Positions 37,079 through 48,502 of a stretch of 64,000 bases of DNA are shown in pieces. This stretch comes from Branchiostoma floridae. Its lineage: Eukaryota; Chordata; Leptocardii; Amphioxiformes; Branchiostomatidae. Position 1 is the stretch's first letter; each line of letters begins with the position of its first letter. The position numbers and the translations under genes are program-made. A model generated the notes under the pieces. It ran no database searches, had not been told where the DNA came from, and saw only the letters and a program-made list of their open reading frames with translations. The stretch covers positions 15,726,391 through 15,790,390 of the forward strand of contig NC_049992.1 of the NCBI RefSeq assembly GCF_000003815.2, written 5' to 3'.

Positions 37079-38475
37079 CAATTCAGTCGAACCGCAGAGC
37101 TCTATGCGCATCCGTTCTGCGCAGCCTTCTCTGGACAGGTCATAAGCCAGAACGCAGTTTGTCCTGGTTTGACCCCGCTGCATGCGTATAAACAACTGCC
37201 TGTTGTGCAACAAAAAGACCTCAGACCTACATAATGTGTATACTTTTTCACATCTACAGGATTTGCCCAGCACAGCCATGTGGATATTTATTGCATCGTA
37301 AAAGTTCAGCCAACGTTGTGGCCCCCGAAACAAAGCAATTTTCGGTCTGTGTATTTGTGATTATCTTTTCTCCAGTTGGCCGGGACACAATCAGGTTTGT
37401 CCACAGTCGGACAGTCCAGTTCCTCACCTTTACATTGATACCAAACTTGAAGGTAAATTTTAGGAGAAACGGTTTTGCCCCCCAAAAAACTACAGTCATG
37501 TCAAATTCCCCGGCGTCTTTTTTCGAATGAGAAACTGCACACACTGATCTTTCACTACGCTTTACAAAACTCAGCCATGATGTTTTGACATCATTACGCT
37601 TGCACATGAATCCTACTTATTCTGGCTTCTGGATAATGTTAGTTTTATTTTGGTGGGCTTCCCGAAATCTATTTGCGATGGCAAGACTTGAGCCGTTAGT
37701 TATATCAACTTTTCCAAATGCTGGTTGAACTTGCAACATTAGGCCTGACCCCCGCGGCACGAACATGGAACGTACCGGCTGGGTTCCACCGTTCGAACCC
37801 AGGTTCGGACCAGGAGTTCGAAACAGATTGACTAAAAATATGATGAATCTTAAAAACTCTTACTTTGTACTAAAACTCTGTGTCTATGTGTGTTTGATTA
37901 TTATCATGCTACTTATTATATTGCATGTGACAGCCGCACCCATTCAGATTCTTATACCAAGAAATGGGGTCTGTGACACAATGCGAAATGTACAAAAATT
38001 GGGTCCGTCCGCAGGGTAGTGTGCTTGGGTAGCTACAACCAGACTGAAACTTCACCACTGTGATTTGCGCATGTTCGCAGTTTTTTTGGGGGCAAAACCG
38101 TTTCTCCTAAAATTTACCCTTCAAGTTTGGTATCAATGTAAAGGTGAAGAACTGGACTGTCCGACTGTGGACAAAACTGATTGTGCCCCGGCCAACTGGA
38201 GAAAAGATAATCACAAATACACAGACCGAAAATTGCTTTTTTTTCGAGGGGCCACAACGTTGGCTGATCTTTTGCAATGCAATAAATATCCACTTGGCTG
38301 TGCTGGGCAAATCCTGTAGATACGAAAAAGTATAGACATTATGTATATCTAAGGTGTCTTTGTTGCAAAATAAGCTGTAGTTTACACCCATGCAGCGGGG
38401 TCAGTCAGTGACCCGGCGTAAGCCGTATTTCAGAGAATAACGCGTTCTAGGGTGACCTGCGGTTTGACTGAATTG
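37079..38475. mobile_element. 1.4-kb long-arm foldback element inserted in a minisatellite
   Basis: The ends CAATTCAGTCGAACCGCAG (37079-37097) and CTGCGGTTTGACTGAATTG (38457-38475) are inverted. Homology continues inward for about 400 bp on each side (to about 37490 and from about 38065), and the unpaired centre holds another small palindrome near 37790. Both arms, read towards the element ends, keep a similar frame (…GAKPFLLKFT… and …TNTQTENCF…), but I recognise no protein. The last five bases of the right end may belong to the satellite. The target duplication is unclear because the target is repetitive. Confidence 0.8.
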
Positions 38476-38632
38476 AACTTGGGAATGGATTACTGAAAAT
38501 TGAACTTGGGAATGGGTTACTAAGAATTGAACTTGGGAATGGGTTACTGAAAATTGAACTTGGGAATGGGTTACTGAGAATTGAACTCAAGGGAATGGGT
38601 TATTGAAATTAGAAGTTGGAAATGGATTTTCA
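38476..38632 (+). repeat. 27-bp minisatellite, right part
   Basis: Five to six copies with a 27-bp period beginning ATTGAACTTGGGAATGG, nearly identical to one another until the last two decay. It continues the array at 36931-37078. Confidence 0.9.
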
Positions 38633-39749
38633 ACTTTTTGGGGGGTTCTGTACCAAAATAATCAACAAATTTTCTGGCTTATTGCCACACAACCCCCCTT
38701 ACCATGATCCTTTCTTGAACTGTCCCTGAGATACATGCAGTGTATATTGCACATTCGTTTCCAACATACATGTACATGTATATTGGACACAATACTAGTA
38801 ATCATCTTCTGTACTTGGCCTTTTGTAGAGAACAGAAGCAAATACGCCCCTCTCATGTGCTTCTGAGTCTTCTCCCACAGAAAGAGTTCATCATTTGTTT
38901 GTGATTTAACTGTTTGTTCATTACAAGTTGAGTCAAGAGGTTGAGTCCACTGGCACACAGAGAGGGGGGATGGGCATACCCTTGTGTGGACATGTTTGTT
39001 GTACAGTATGTCACTGCCAAGCAAAGACTGCTCCGTTTATTTGAAGTGCCAGAGCCCTACTTGTGCAGTTCAAGTTTATGTCAACTTCAAAGTCCTTGGC
39101 TGTCTGTATGGATGCCAGTGTGACATCTCGTGGTTGCGTGTCTTTGTCATAGTCCTCTTTAGACTTTAGTTTCAGTGGTAACTGGTACAGTCTTGGGCAC
39201 ACAAGTCACTCACTACTATGAAATAGCTCAGGAATTTTCCCTACTTTAGGAAACTTTCATCTACTTTCTCTAACAGTTTCAGCAATTGCATTTTCCATCA
39301 GTCATTGGTTCAATTACAACTGTTGATCAATACAGTCTTTTAATGTTGCATTGCCACCATTATTCAAAACTGTCTGCTAAATTTGCTTTTACATGTCTCT
39401 ACTTGTAGGAATGATTGAAAACATAAGCCTAACAGGACATTCTAACATGTTTACTGTTTACTTGAGTGTACATCATCCTCAAACTGTCTAACTGGAAAAT
39501 TAATTGTTGTAAATATAGGTACATCTTAACTGTCTGTGATACTCTACATGTGTTATACAGCATATACAGTTGTATCCTTTTTATTGTATTCAAATCGTGA
39601 AAAGCTTAATTTAAGAGAATGAAAACCACTGATTATGTATATCTAAAGGGGGACTTATAGGAAGATTGGATAAAATGTGGAATACAATACAATATATGGT
39701 CTTTAAAATTATATAAAGTACCACAAGACCAAGAGACTGTTTCTTGACC

Positions 39750-39942
39750 TACTCTCTAAGCAGAGGTTCGGCTCTGGATGTTCTTTGACGTATTTTCATC
39801 GCTTTCTATTTCGTACTGTTTTTATTTTTACCTTTAAGTCTTGCAAGACATAAAAAAGCAGTTCAAAATAAAAAGTCTGATAGAAAAAAAAATAAAAAAA
39901 ATGCTTTACAACAGCCAGAGCCAAACCTCTGCTTGGAGAGTA
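39750..39942 (+). mobile_element. foldback MITE, TCTCCAAGCAGA family, sister subfamily
   Basis: A 193-bp element with left end TACTCTCTAAGCAGAGGTTC then GGCTCTGG, and right end CCAGAGCC then AACCTCTGCTTGGAGAGTA. Flanking octamers TCTTGACC and TCCTGGCC match at 6 of 8, consistent with an old 8-bp duplication. The terminal core is shared with copies A-E. It ends 147 nt before exon 2. The A/T-rich middle resembles 25062-25145. Confidence 0.75.
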
Positions 39943-40089
39943 TCCTGGCCAGCCCTAGTCTGTTTCTTCATTGGTATTTTGCCTAACAAGACTTCTTCAA
40001 GTTTGGTCATGCTAGTTCCCTAACTCAGTAAAGACAAAGCTGCCCATACAATCACCTAGTTAGGCTAATTTGTTTCTGTTCTGTTGCAG

Positions 40090-41377
40090 AACTTGTTACT
40101 GACTGAAGTGGAAAGAAGAGGAGATGCTAACCAAGTAGATGAAATACCCACAGATGAAGTAGAATCTCCAACAGACTCTAGATTCAACGAGACAGAACGA
40201 GTGACGTTGAGAATAAAAGAAGTCGACATAGAAGATCCGACTGTGAGAGATCTGCTGGATCAGCTCGATCTTGTTGGATCCACAGAGTCGACTGATCTAC
40301 CTCAGACGGAAACAACCGATGGTGATCATGATATCTTGGAAGCACCATCTGTGGAAAAGGAGTTACCCACCAGCGCTGAAGAAGAATTCCCAACAAAGCC
40401 TTTGGAATCTCCAACTGATGAGAAGGAACTACCCACAGATTTTAAGAACACAGAATGGGAAGGCAAAGAAGAGTTCCCCACAGTGGTGCATACCTTTGCT
40501 CGTGCAGAGGTTGCAACAGAAGAGCGTGACTTCACAGAGAAGCATATGGACATGCCGGTTATTATTTCAGAGGAGGAGGCAGCAACAGAAAGTCTGGAAG
40601 TCCCAACAGATGAGATAGAGTCACCAACAGACGAATTCCTGGAACTGCCAACTGTCGATCACCGAATGTCTCATCCTGAGGTGGCCACAGAGGTGAGGCT
40701 GTACCCAACCCAAGGAGAACATTCAGAGATTCCAACAGAAGCACGGGAGATGCCCACTGACGAAGAGCTGTTGCAGGTAACACCGGACAGGTTTGAGAAT
40801 CCAACTGAAGAAAACCTGGACCTCACCACAGCAGAGGAAGGCCAGCTCGAGACACCAACAGAGGAAGACGACAAATTCCTGATTGTTGTCACCCCAGAGA
40901 AGCCAACTGAACAAGAGCCGACAACAAAACAAGCAACAACGACGAAACGTGAAACAGAACTACCTACCATTGCATTAGAAACTGTCACTCCCGACAAGGT
41001 GGACGAGGTAGAGAAGCAACTGAACCTGACCGAAATGGACCTCACAGGAATCCCAGATATTTCTGATGAAGAGTTCTTGGAAGTTCCAGACACAGAGACA
41101 AATGAAATTGACGAAATCGACATCTCCCAACCGGACGACAACAGGGTTCCCTCCTCCTTAGATTCTATGGAGTTCTCTGATGAACCTGATTTGTCTGAGA
41201 CGCCGACGATTCACCTTACTCCTGTGCGCGACGCTCCTGACTCATCAGATGACGAGGACTACTTTAACGAAGAGGAGTCAGGGAGTGGAGAGATTCCACC
41301 GTGGGAGATTCCCGAGGTTCCTTCTGGACCAGATCCCATCCCTCCTACCTATCGCCCTGAGCCTCCGCAAGGCATAC
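40090..41377 (+). CDS. HSPG2: perlecan exon 2: acidic Pro-Thr-repeat domain with Ser-Gly glycosaminoglycan site
   Basis: Encodes 429 residues plus one base (phase 0 in, phase 1 out). The acceptor is pyrimidine-rich ending TTGCAG and the donor is ATAC|GTAAGT. The protein is strongly acidic and carries about 20 Pro-Thr dipeptides in loose repeats of the form Glu-x-Pro-Thr-Asp/Glu-Glu, such as ESPTDE and LPTDE. This looks like a mucin-like O-glycosylated, polyanionic stalk. Near its end a DDEDYF...EEESGSGEIPPW segment puts Ser-Gly-Ser-Gly (41278-41289, about residue 428) after an acidic run, the classical heparan/chondroitin sulfate attachment context. Vertebrate perlecan domain I has Ser-Gly-Asp sites in the same place before its SEA module. 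The long Pro-Thr region is not a standard vertebrate feature. Potential N-glycosylation sites include NETE and NLTE. Identity comes from the SEA exons downstream; this exon alone is low-complexity. Confidence 0.85.
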
Positions 41378-43393
41378 GTAAGTACAAATATGCTTCTGTT
41401 AGCATGAAATTTCATCCGTGTTGGTTTTTATCATGTTAGAACAGAGCAAGAATTTGTACCAGCACACTAGATAAGTGCACTTGATGTACAAGTATGACTG
41501 TCCAACTGACTTTTTAGAATTCAACTGATCAGTCACCTAGGTCATGTGACTTACCAGTGCACATATGATGTTAGCAATTGGTCAAAAGTTTTTTTTTTGT
41601 GGAACAAAGTTCTAGATCAGCACTAAATATCTTTCTGCTTTGATATGTCAGAACAGCATTCGTTCACAGTGGTAGGGATCAGCCAAATCCTCAGTATTAA
41701 GGTCACATGGCTGTGAAAACAGAAAGGAATCCAGGTATTCCAAGTGTGTGATACCTTAAGATTCAGTTGGAGATGGGCCAGGTTTTGGAAGACTCACATG
41801 TTGTTGATAAGGTAAATTGCTATGCTATAACTTTCTATTACCACTGGAAGACACAAAATGTTTTAGTTTCTGTCGTCGCAGCTTTTTCCATCTTAGTAAG
41901 CCAGCCCATCATCATCCAGAAAAATCTTATGATTCAAAAGGACTCTTGTTGTATTTCCCATTTTAGATTAACAGCATATGAACTCTCAATCTTTTGAATA
42001 AAAGCCTCATGATTCCCACCCAAGACGTTTCTCACAAGAGAAGTTCATTATCTCTGATACATGGTGGGCTTCCTGATTGAAAGGAAACCTCTCTCTACAA
42101 TGCACATGCACAACACAACTGAAGGGTGCTTGACAGTGGTTGAGTGGGTCTGTGGTTTGTGAATGGAGACCACCAGCCAAATGTAACCTGATGTGGCATA
42201 CCACACTGACCTAAACATCAAGGGTTTGAATAGTTTACCTCTGTTGAATTATCACAGAAAACACAGGGTCAGGCCTACTTGTTAGGTTTGCAAGATGAAC
42301 TTTTTGTAAGGGTAATTGCTTCAGGTATTATTTTCTCATAGAACACTATGATCTGAAAAAAACACAGATTCCAAAGATACAATAAATACTGTACATGTAG
42401 TTGCTGTGTAAAAATCAGGCGATGAGGTAATGTTTTTGGAGAGTACTTAAATATGTACTTGCATTTTACCTTTATAATTATGAGTTAATTAGAGGACTGA
42501 TTTATGATATCTTTTATCACGCCTGATCAGCAGTGACATTGATGGAACATTTCATTAAAAGAATATCATTATGGTGATAAGAAAAGTTGCTTTCTTGTGA
42601 CTAATTCACTCACTAGAAAAAACATATCAACCAACAACTATTTCCCCCTTTTGAGTTTGCTTATCTGAGGTGTTGGTATTGAAAGTTACCAACAGTACAG
42701 GCCAGGAGACCACCAACTATGTTGGCTTCATTCCTGTCTAACACTCAACAACATTGCTGTTATTTCTGCAAACTGTGACCCGAAACATGTTCTGATTCTT
42801 CAGATAAATACAGCTCCCCCTGTGTGACCACTAGTTCCTAAGAAAATGTTTGTAGGAATTTTCAGAAAACACATTCTTTGTTGAAGGTCATAAGTATGGT
42901 GAAGTAAATATTGAAATAACTTATGTGATATGTTTGTGCAAGTTTTTATGGATTTTCTACTCTTATTTCCATACACACAAGCAGTTATCATTTTAGACAC
43001 TGTCAAGTCATATCATAAACAATTGTGAAATGGCTTGTAGCTTTTTGGCCTTACTTTGTATTTTCATAACTTGATAATAACCTCCTACAACAACAGGTCA
43101 ATGTATAGTCAAAGAGTCATAGCCTTTATTATATTGTACAATCAAAATCCTACCTCGATTGACACAACTGTCTAGATTAGTTTCTCAAACAGCGAGTTTT
43201 GGCTTCTGTAAAAATGATTTTACAATAATTCGGTATTATTTTCGCATGTAGATCAATGTTAGAGACACATTACCCATTTTCACTCTGTCTTATGAAGCTA
43301 CACAAAGCATGAAGACCAGTCCAGATCGAGATTTCTGAAGCCTTTAGCAACATAGTTTGTAGTTGTTAGTTATACGTTATTTGCCATACATTA

Positions 43394-43527
43394 TATGCTA
43401 TGGGGGACAGAGACGTTTGGAAGGAGAGAGTGGACCTAGTCCGGGCAAGTAGATGATGATGATGCCATACATTGTACCTGTTACAATCGTTGTGCAATAA
43501 ACTTGGCTTGACTTGACTTGACTTGTA
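43394..43527 (+). mobile_element. 3' end of a LINE (ORF2 C-terminus, 3' UTR, pentamer tail)
   Basis: A frame ending DRDVWKERVDLVRASR and then stop codons resembles the C-terminal residues of CR1/L2-type LINE ORF2 proteins. It is followed by GATGATGATGATG and GTGCAATAAACTTGG, then CTTGA repeats up to about 43527. A short 3' UTR with a pentamer tail is characteristic of these families. Only the terminal 130 bp is present, a typical 5'-truncated insertion. Confidence 0.65.
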
Positions 43528-43690
43528 GCTTTTGGAGCAGGAATGATTTAAAGTCCATTTAAAAGTAGCCCCCATCCTGTCTGCCACATTCCATGGAATT
43601 GTGGATGTTCCAGTGACAGAAGGAGGTCAGTGCCTGGGGTGTGTGCCTGCCCAGCTGTGCTATTGGTTACAACACATTTGTCTACAGCTC

Positions 43691-43807
43691 TGTTTGCCTA
43701 ACTATAACTCAAGGTCCTTGGCAGTCTTTTCTTAGGAGACACATTTGCCTACCACTTTGTTTGCCTAACTATAACTCAAGGTCCTTGGCAGTCTTTTCTT
43801 AGGAGAC
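43691..43807 (+). repeat. 50-bp perfect direct duplication, 67-bp period
   Basis: The block from TGTTTGCCTAACTATAACTC to CTTAGGAGAC at 43691-43740 recurs identically at 43758-43807. The complete identity suggests a recent tandem duplication. Confidence 0.9.
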
Positions 43808-46800
43808 TTCTGTTCGGCCACTAGGAAAATAACAATACTGCTTTTGTTGACAGAGCAGAGAAGGCCAATGTCCAGTATCCTTGATTGATGTCTTGTGATA
43901 TCTCGCCTTACATTTTTAGCAGATTATACTGTAGTAACATCAATTCTCATAATTTCATGGTATGTCACAATACTGCCACATGAGAAAAAATACATATTAT
44001 TAAATTCTAAAGTGATTGAAAGAGATGTACCAGTGCAGTATCAATAATCCTGAGGTTAATACACTTTGGTGTTCAAGACAATCTATAACAATGTTTTTTG
44101 ACGTGGTGGTATTATGGCACCTGTCCTTGCAAAATTATGAGTTGATGTTATATATTTTGCTTTTTAAACTGCTATCATGCATGTACATGTAATGTTACCC
44201 AACTGATTTTTTTTTTTCTTGGCAGACAACCAAACCCAAAATGTTCCACATTTTGTAACCATGTGATCAAAGAGTTAGGCAGATTTTGACCACCTTGTTA
44301 CATATTGAAAGCAAAGTAAAACTTTTTTTACTGGCATGACAATACCATCAAAAGTTTCCAATTACTTTTGACTTGACTTTTCTTTGCAGAAATGTGTAAA
44401 TTTCATGATTACTGTAATTGTTTCTCTTAAAATTGTGTAATAAAAACCTGGATAGACATTGTGTTTTATTACCTCCGAAGAACATGTACTGCCACCATAT
44501 GCAGGTTACTGGCCAAGATTTCTACATAAATCAATCAAGTGGCAAAAATTTCTAGGGTTAACATCTGCAACAAACCTGCACATCATCTTGTTTCTATCAC
44601 CTGCACAAATGGGACCAAGTTGAACCTCCTTACAAATTCCCCTTGGCATTTCCAGGTCACCAACGAAACAAAGGGGATCCAGAATTTCACGCAGGTGCTT
44701 ATTTTCAAAGGAGGGGGTTGGACAGGGCCAGGGGCTGTTATATAGGGTCCATGGGCAGGGAAATTGCATTCTTCTCACTTCAAAGGAAAACAGCAACCTC
44801 TGAGGTCACGCCCAAATTATTCTGAGCAATTTCCTAGAATAACAGGTCACCACTCAACTTGACCTCCGGTGACCCCTCTGTTGGAAACTCTGAGCAATTT
44901 AAAGGGGCGACAGATGTAAGAATTTCAAATTCTGTGATCTTGATGACAAGTTTGATAGGAAGTAACTTTGATATATTTTCCAGATTAAAGGAAATAAGGA
45001 TTCAGTTAACAAGTATTTAACAAGGGAATATTGAGTTACAAGATTTTCATATCGTCAACAAATGTTATTAGAATTTTCTAATAATGCATTCTTTAATAAG
45101 TTAGAACTCAGGATCAGGTAAACTAAGTACAATCATGTAATTCTGAAACACTTCAGCAGAAAATTGTTGATGATTTAATGGCAAAAAAGTAACTTAACTG
45201 GGAATGGAATGGAATGGAATGGAAAGGCACAGGTATTTTATATAACACATGAAGGGTAAGGGTAAAGTTTGACGCACACAATGTTCCAAAGTTAATATCG
45301 GATCTGTACATTTTGTATATCACACCACACATGTATAAGATTATGATGTATATGTTGTAATGATGTGGCTGTCTTCACCCATGCCAGAAAAAGGTAAAGC
45401 ACTTCCACTTGATGGTCATGCATTCTGTGTATAGTACTGGCTCAATTTTCCACTTTGAACCTTTTGAAGGTGCTTAATCTTCTGTAAAAGTGGAGCGAGA
45501 CATTTGTAAGGAACCCTAATGGCCACTCATGTGGATTAAGACGAGTGTAAATCTACTGGCTCTGTGTGTAATGAAGAGGCACAATAGCAGGGGGACAAAG
45601 GCTTGCTGGGGTCAACGGTTCTGTAACCCCTGATCTTGGTCATCATGGAGCCCCTCAGAACCACTTCTATCAATCAAGACAAAGCAGATGTCTGTAATCC
45701 TCTATATGGAACTTAAAGACTTATATCCTGAATGATTGCAGCTATCTATTGATGGTTTTTAACGGGATCTGGGTGATCAAGATTCTGTATTGTTAAAATC
45801 TCTGGCTTGATCAGTCATGTGACAATGTGATCTATATGTGTGTGACACTGACCATTGCAATTACCAAGGTTGTAGTGCTAAGTTCTAATTTTTATGAATC
45901 TATGAAAAGCATGTAGCTATATTCTTGAGCAATGTTTTACTTTTAGTACATTTTTTTATTATCATTATTCATTGTCTACATTTGTATCAGATCATTTCTT
46001 TTTAAGAGATTTATAAAAGAAATGTCTTTAATTGGTCCAAAATTGAGATGCATTTTTCACAATTATAGATTATACTTGTAGCAATGTGATTCAGGTAATA
46101 TAGTCGTAGGGGTTTGGTACTTCGAGAGATCACAGACAGACCGTGTGTACCCTCTGGGCTAATTCAGTATATGAAAGGGTCCGTGTTAGCTAAGGAAATA
46201 TTGACTGAGAAAGAGATCTAGGCATCCATTGTTCCGTCAGCATATTTTACTTCCATCATATAACCTGATACCAGCTATCAATCTTTCATTGCCATTACTC
46301 CATGTTTTGTTGAGTTCGAGAAAAAAAGAAGAATTGTAAGCTACCACAAAAAGAGAGGACAAAAGAGTGCACCCAGGAAGAAGTGATTCCTTTTCTTAAG
46401 TTACCTAATGCCAAGACAATAAGGAAGGATTAAGGATGCAGTGTAAGATAAGAGTGTCTGGGGTGATTCAGATTTTAATCACCTGGCAAACAGGTAAAAA
46501 GAAGATTTGAAGAGGTAGGGTAGTCTAGACAGGAAGTGGTCATTTTAGGCAGGAAGTGGTCATTTCTGTCCATTTCCCAACTGGCTGGAGGATGGACAAA
46601 CACTCGACGGAGACAGAAAAAATTAGATGAAGCCGGACCTTCATGACAAGGCCTATCATTAGTTCTTGGCATTCCTGCACAGTCCGTTACCTTTTTTGCC
46701 TGAAGCTAAAAGATAAATTCGTGGGATTTTTTTTCTCCTTTCCTGTGAGAGAAAAGTTTGCCCTCGAAAAGAATCCCTTTGATCCTTCCGAAGGCAACAT

Positions 46801-46812
46801 GTGTATCATAAA

Positions 46813-46862
46813 AAGTGCAGTCTACTGTATTCAAAACACAATGTTAAGTACAGACTGCACTT
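46813..46862 (+). repeat. 50-nt imperfect hairpin
   Basis: AAGTGCAGTCT plus TGTA (with a 2-nt AC bulge) pairs with TACAGACTGCACTT (46849-46862) around a 19-nt loop. Short; possibly just a small inverted duplication. Confidence 0.45.
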
Positions 46863-48289
46863 GAAATATGTTAGTAGTAAAAGAAATTAGGGGGAAAAAC
46901 AGCTCCACTGGCTATGAAAAATGCTGTAAGATACCTGATAGGAAAAGACCCAAAGGTAAACTTTATACAACACATGTTATCTTTGTCATGAATATGTAAA
47001 TCCCAACAACATGAATTCTTAAGCTCAGTGTTTAGTGACAATATAGCAGGGGCATTAGGCCAATACACCTGTGTTTCAAGATGGCTTTATCACCTGCCTT
47101 GTTAAAATATTTCCTGTGCAAACACATTAGCTTCCTTGTTCATATAAACCTTCCTGTGTTGCCTGTTGACTCAAAGTAAACTGTGGTCCGTGCTTGTTAC
47201 ACTTTCCTGTATGACTCGACCATTAGAAATTCTTTTCCTTACTCAAACGTCGTAAGGATTGCAAACTAATTCACGTTCCTTCGCTGCATTTTGTAAGCAG
47301 AAGTCAGTAACCTTTATCGCCAAGCCGGACCTAGAAACTTTAAGCCTTCTGGGTTAAGCCAGTTAAGCCTCTTACTAAGGCTGAGCTCTCCAAATGTGAA
47401 GACTTAGCTGTCCTGCCCTGGATGCTTAATTAAGATTCAAAACGGCATGGACGGAGGTCCCGAGACTGTGTCACTGAGAAGTGTGTCTAAGGCTTGTGTG
47501 TGAAGCGACCTGACCAATTCCCTTTGTTACCTCCACACGTTTTTGAATTAAAAAAACATCATGCAAGACAAATGCACAATACACTGCACGGTATAGCTTT
47601 ACAAAGGGGTGCTGACCACCCTTGAGTTGCCAGCGACATACATGTGTACAGGGTCACCTGTTGTCCCTTCTTGCATAAAGTGATAAACATTTGTTTGTGG
47701 TCGTCGGCATCCAAAGCAGTGGCGTGTACACATACACACAGGAAGAGCGCACACCCACCTCTCATTTCCCTATCCCCAGACCCAGCCAGCAGCAGGGGTG
47801 GCCCAACCTTTTGAGGTAATTCGGCCTTGGTAAGGCAGCAGGCAGGCAAACACTGTAATAATAGCCCTCCAGCTGTTCATTCAAATGTGGGTGAGCGGAA
47901 GCCAGTTCTTTTGACCAGAGAAGAGGAGTACTGAATGATTTTTCTGCCTGGCACATCTGATACCCTGATCGTCTATGGCTGAGCTACCCCCTGCGTAAAT
48001 CAATTTGGGACGACCCAGCCAAGCTGAAGTTACTTGGGGGCAGTTCAAGCACCACATGCACCTCTCCAGGCAGTGTGGTTGAAGGTCTCTAAGGTTGGAC
48101 AAGCTTGTGGTAGACTTGGGTCTGCAGTTTGTTGGCTGATTGGCATATACAATAACTGACCCACTTCTCCTCAACTCTGGGCGTAGACAGAGGCATTGAT
48201 TCCAGCTGATGCCCACGCAGTTCAAACTACTACCTCATTGACGAACAATTCTTCCAAGGTGCTGTGGTGAGCTACACAGAGTTCAGGAG

Positions 48290-48502
48290 CAATGCCGTTC
48301 AGCTTCCTTGTCTGCTATCTATTTACTTGTACATTGGATGCTCCTCCCAATGCCACCGTTCCCTGGGAATTTAACGAGACGTTTGAGGACTTCACGAGGC
48401 CAGTGGATCTTCCACGGACAAGTCAGGAATTAACGACGGCAAAACTTCCAACCTTGGATAGTACAACGCCTGAATCGGTATCACAACATGGCTCGTTGTT
48501 TA
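48290..48502 (+). CDS. HSPG2: perlecan exon 3 (5' edge uncertain): Thr-rich linker
   Basis: The supported coding part runs from about Asp-Ala-Pro-Pro-Asn (48337) to the donor TTA|GTAAGT at 48503. It is Thr/Pro/Ser-rich with two N-glycosylation motifs (NAT, NET), fitting the extracellular linker before the SEA module. It ends in phase 1, as exon 4 requires. Three starts are possible. (a) Acceptors after CAG at 48286 or GAG at 48289, in phase with exon 2 but with poor pyrimidine tracts. (b) An acceptor at 48337, after a fine pyrimidine tract and exactly in phase, but reading GG instead of AG. (c) An alternative first exon starting at ATG 48292, whose MPFSFLVCYLFTCTLDA looks like a signal peptide. 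The exon is phase-symmetric (1,1), so skipping keeps the frame. Confidence 0.5.

Larger units (their letters stand above)
18342..40089 (+). other. HSPG2: perlecan intron 1 (21.7 kb)
   Basis: Bounded by GTAAGT at 18342 and by a pyrimidine-rich acceptor ending TTGCAG at 40089. I see no internal exon. It contains the miRNA-sized hairpin at 19447-19513, several MITEs (listed), a split minisatellite with a 1.4-kb foldback, and small tandem duplications such as a 15-bp unit repeated at 18945-18974 and GGATGTTATATAA repeated near 19550-19576. A (GAACT)n-like stretch near 21262-21290 could be a LINE tail on the minus strand. Most of the rest shows nothing recognisable. Long first introns often hold enhancers, but nothing here shows one directly. 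Confidence 0.7.
41378..48289 (+). other. HSPG2: perlecan intron 2
   Basis: Starts GTAAGT. Its 3' end depends on the exon 3 acceptor (see exon 3). It holds a LINE 3' end (43394-43527), a 50-bp direct duplication (43691-43807), a (GGAAT)n run at 45201-45223, a near-duplicate AGGAAGTGGTCATTT pair at about 46530-46566, and a small hairpin at 46813-46862. Nothing else recognisable. Confidence 0.6.

Noticed and set aside
40271-40618. 115-codon plus-strand frame overlapping exon 2 in another frame
   Set aside because: Out of frame with the spliced gene and Gln/Arg-rich only because of the repeat.
40671-41141. 156-codon minus-strand frame opposite perlecan exon 2
   Set aside because: Shadow of the Pro-Thr repeat: repeated GTTGG/CTGTTGG words give Ser/Val-rich antisense frames without stops. 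No splice or start context.
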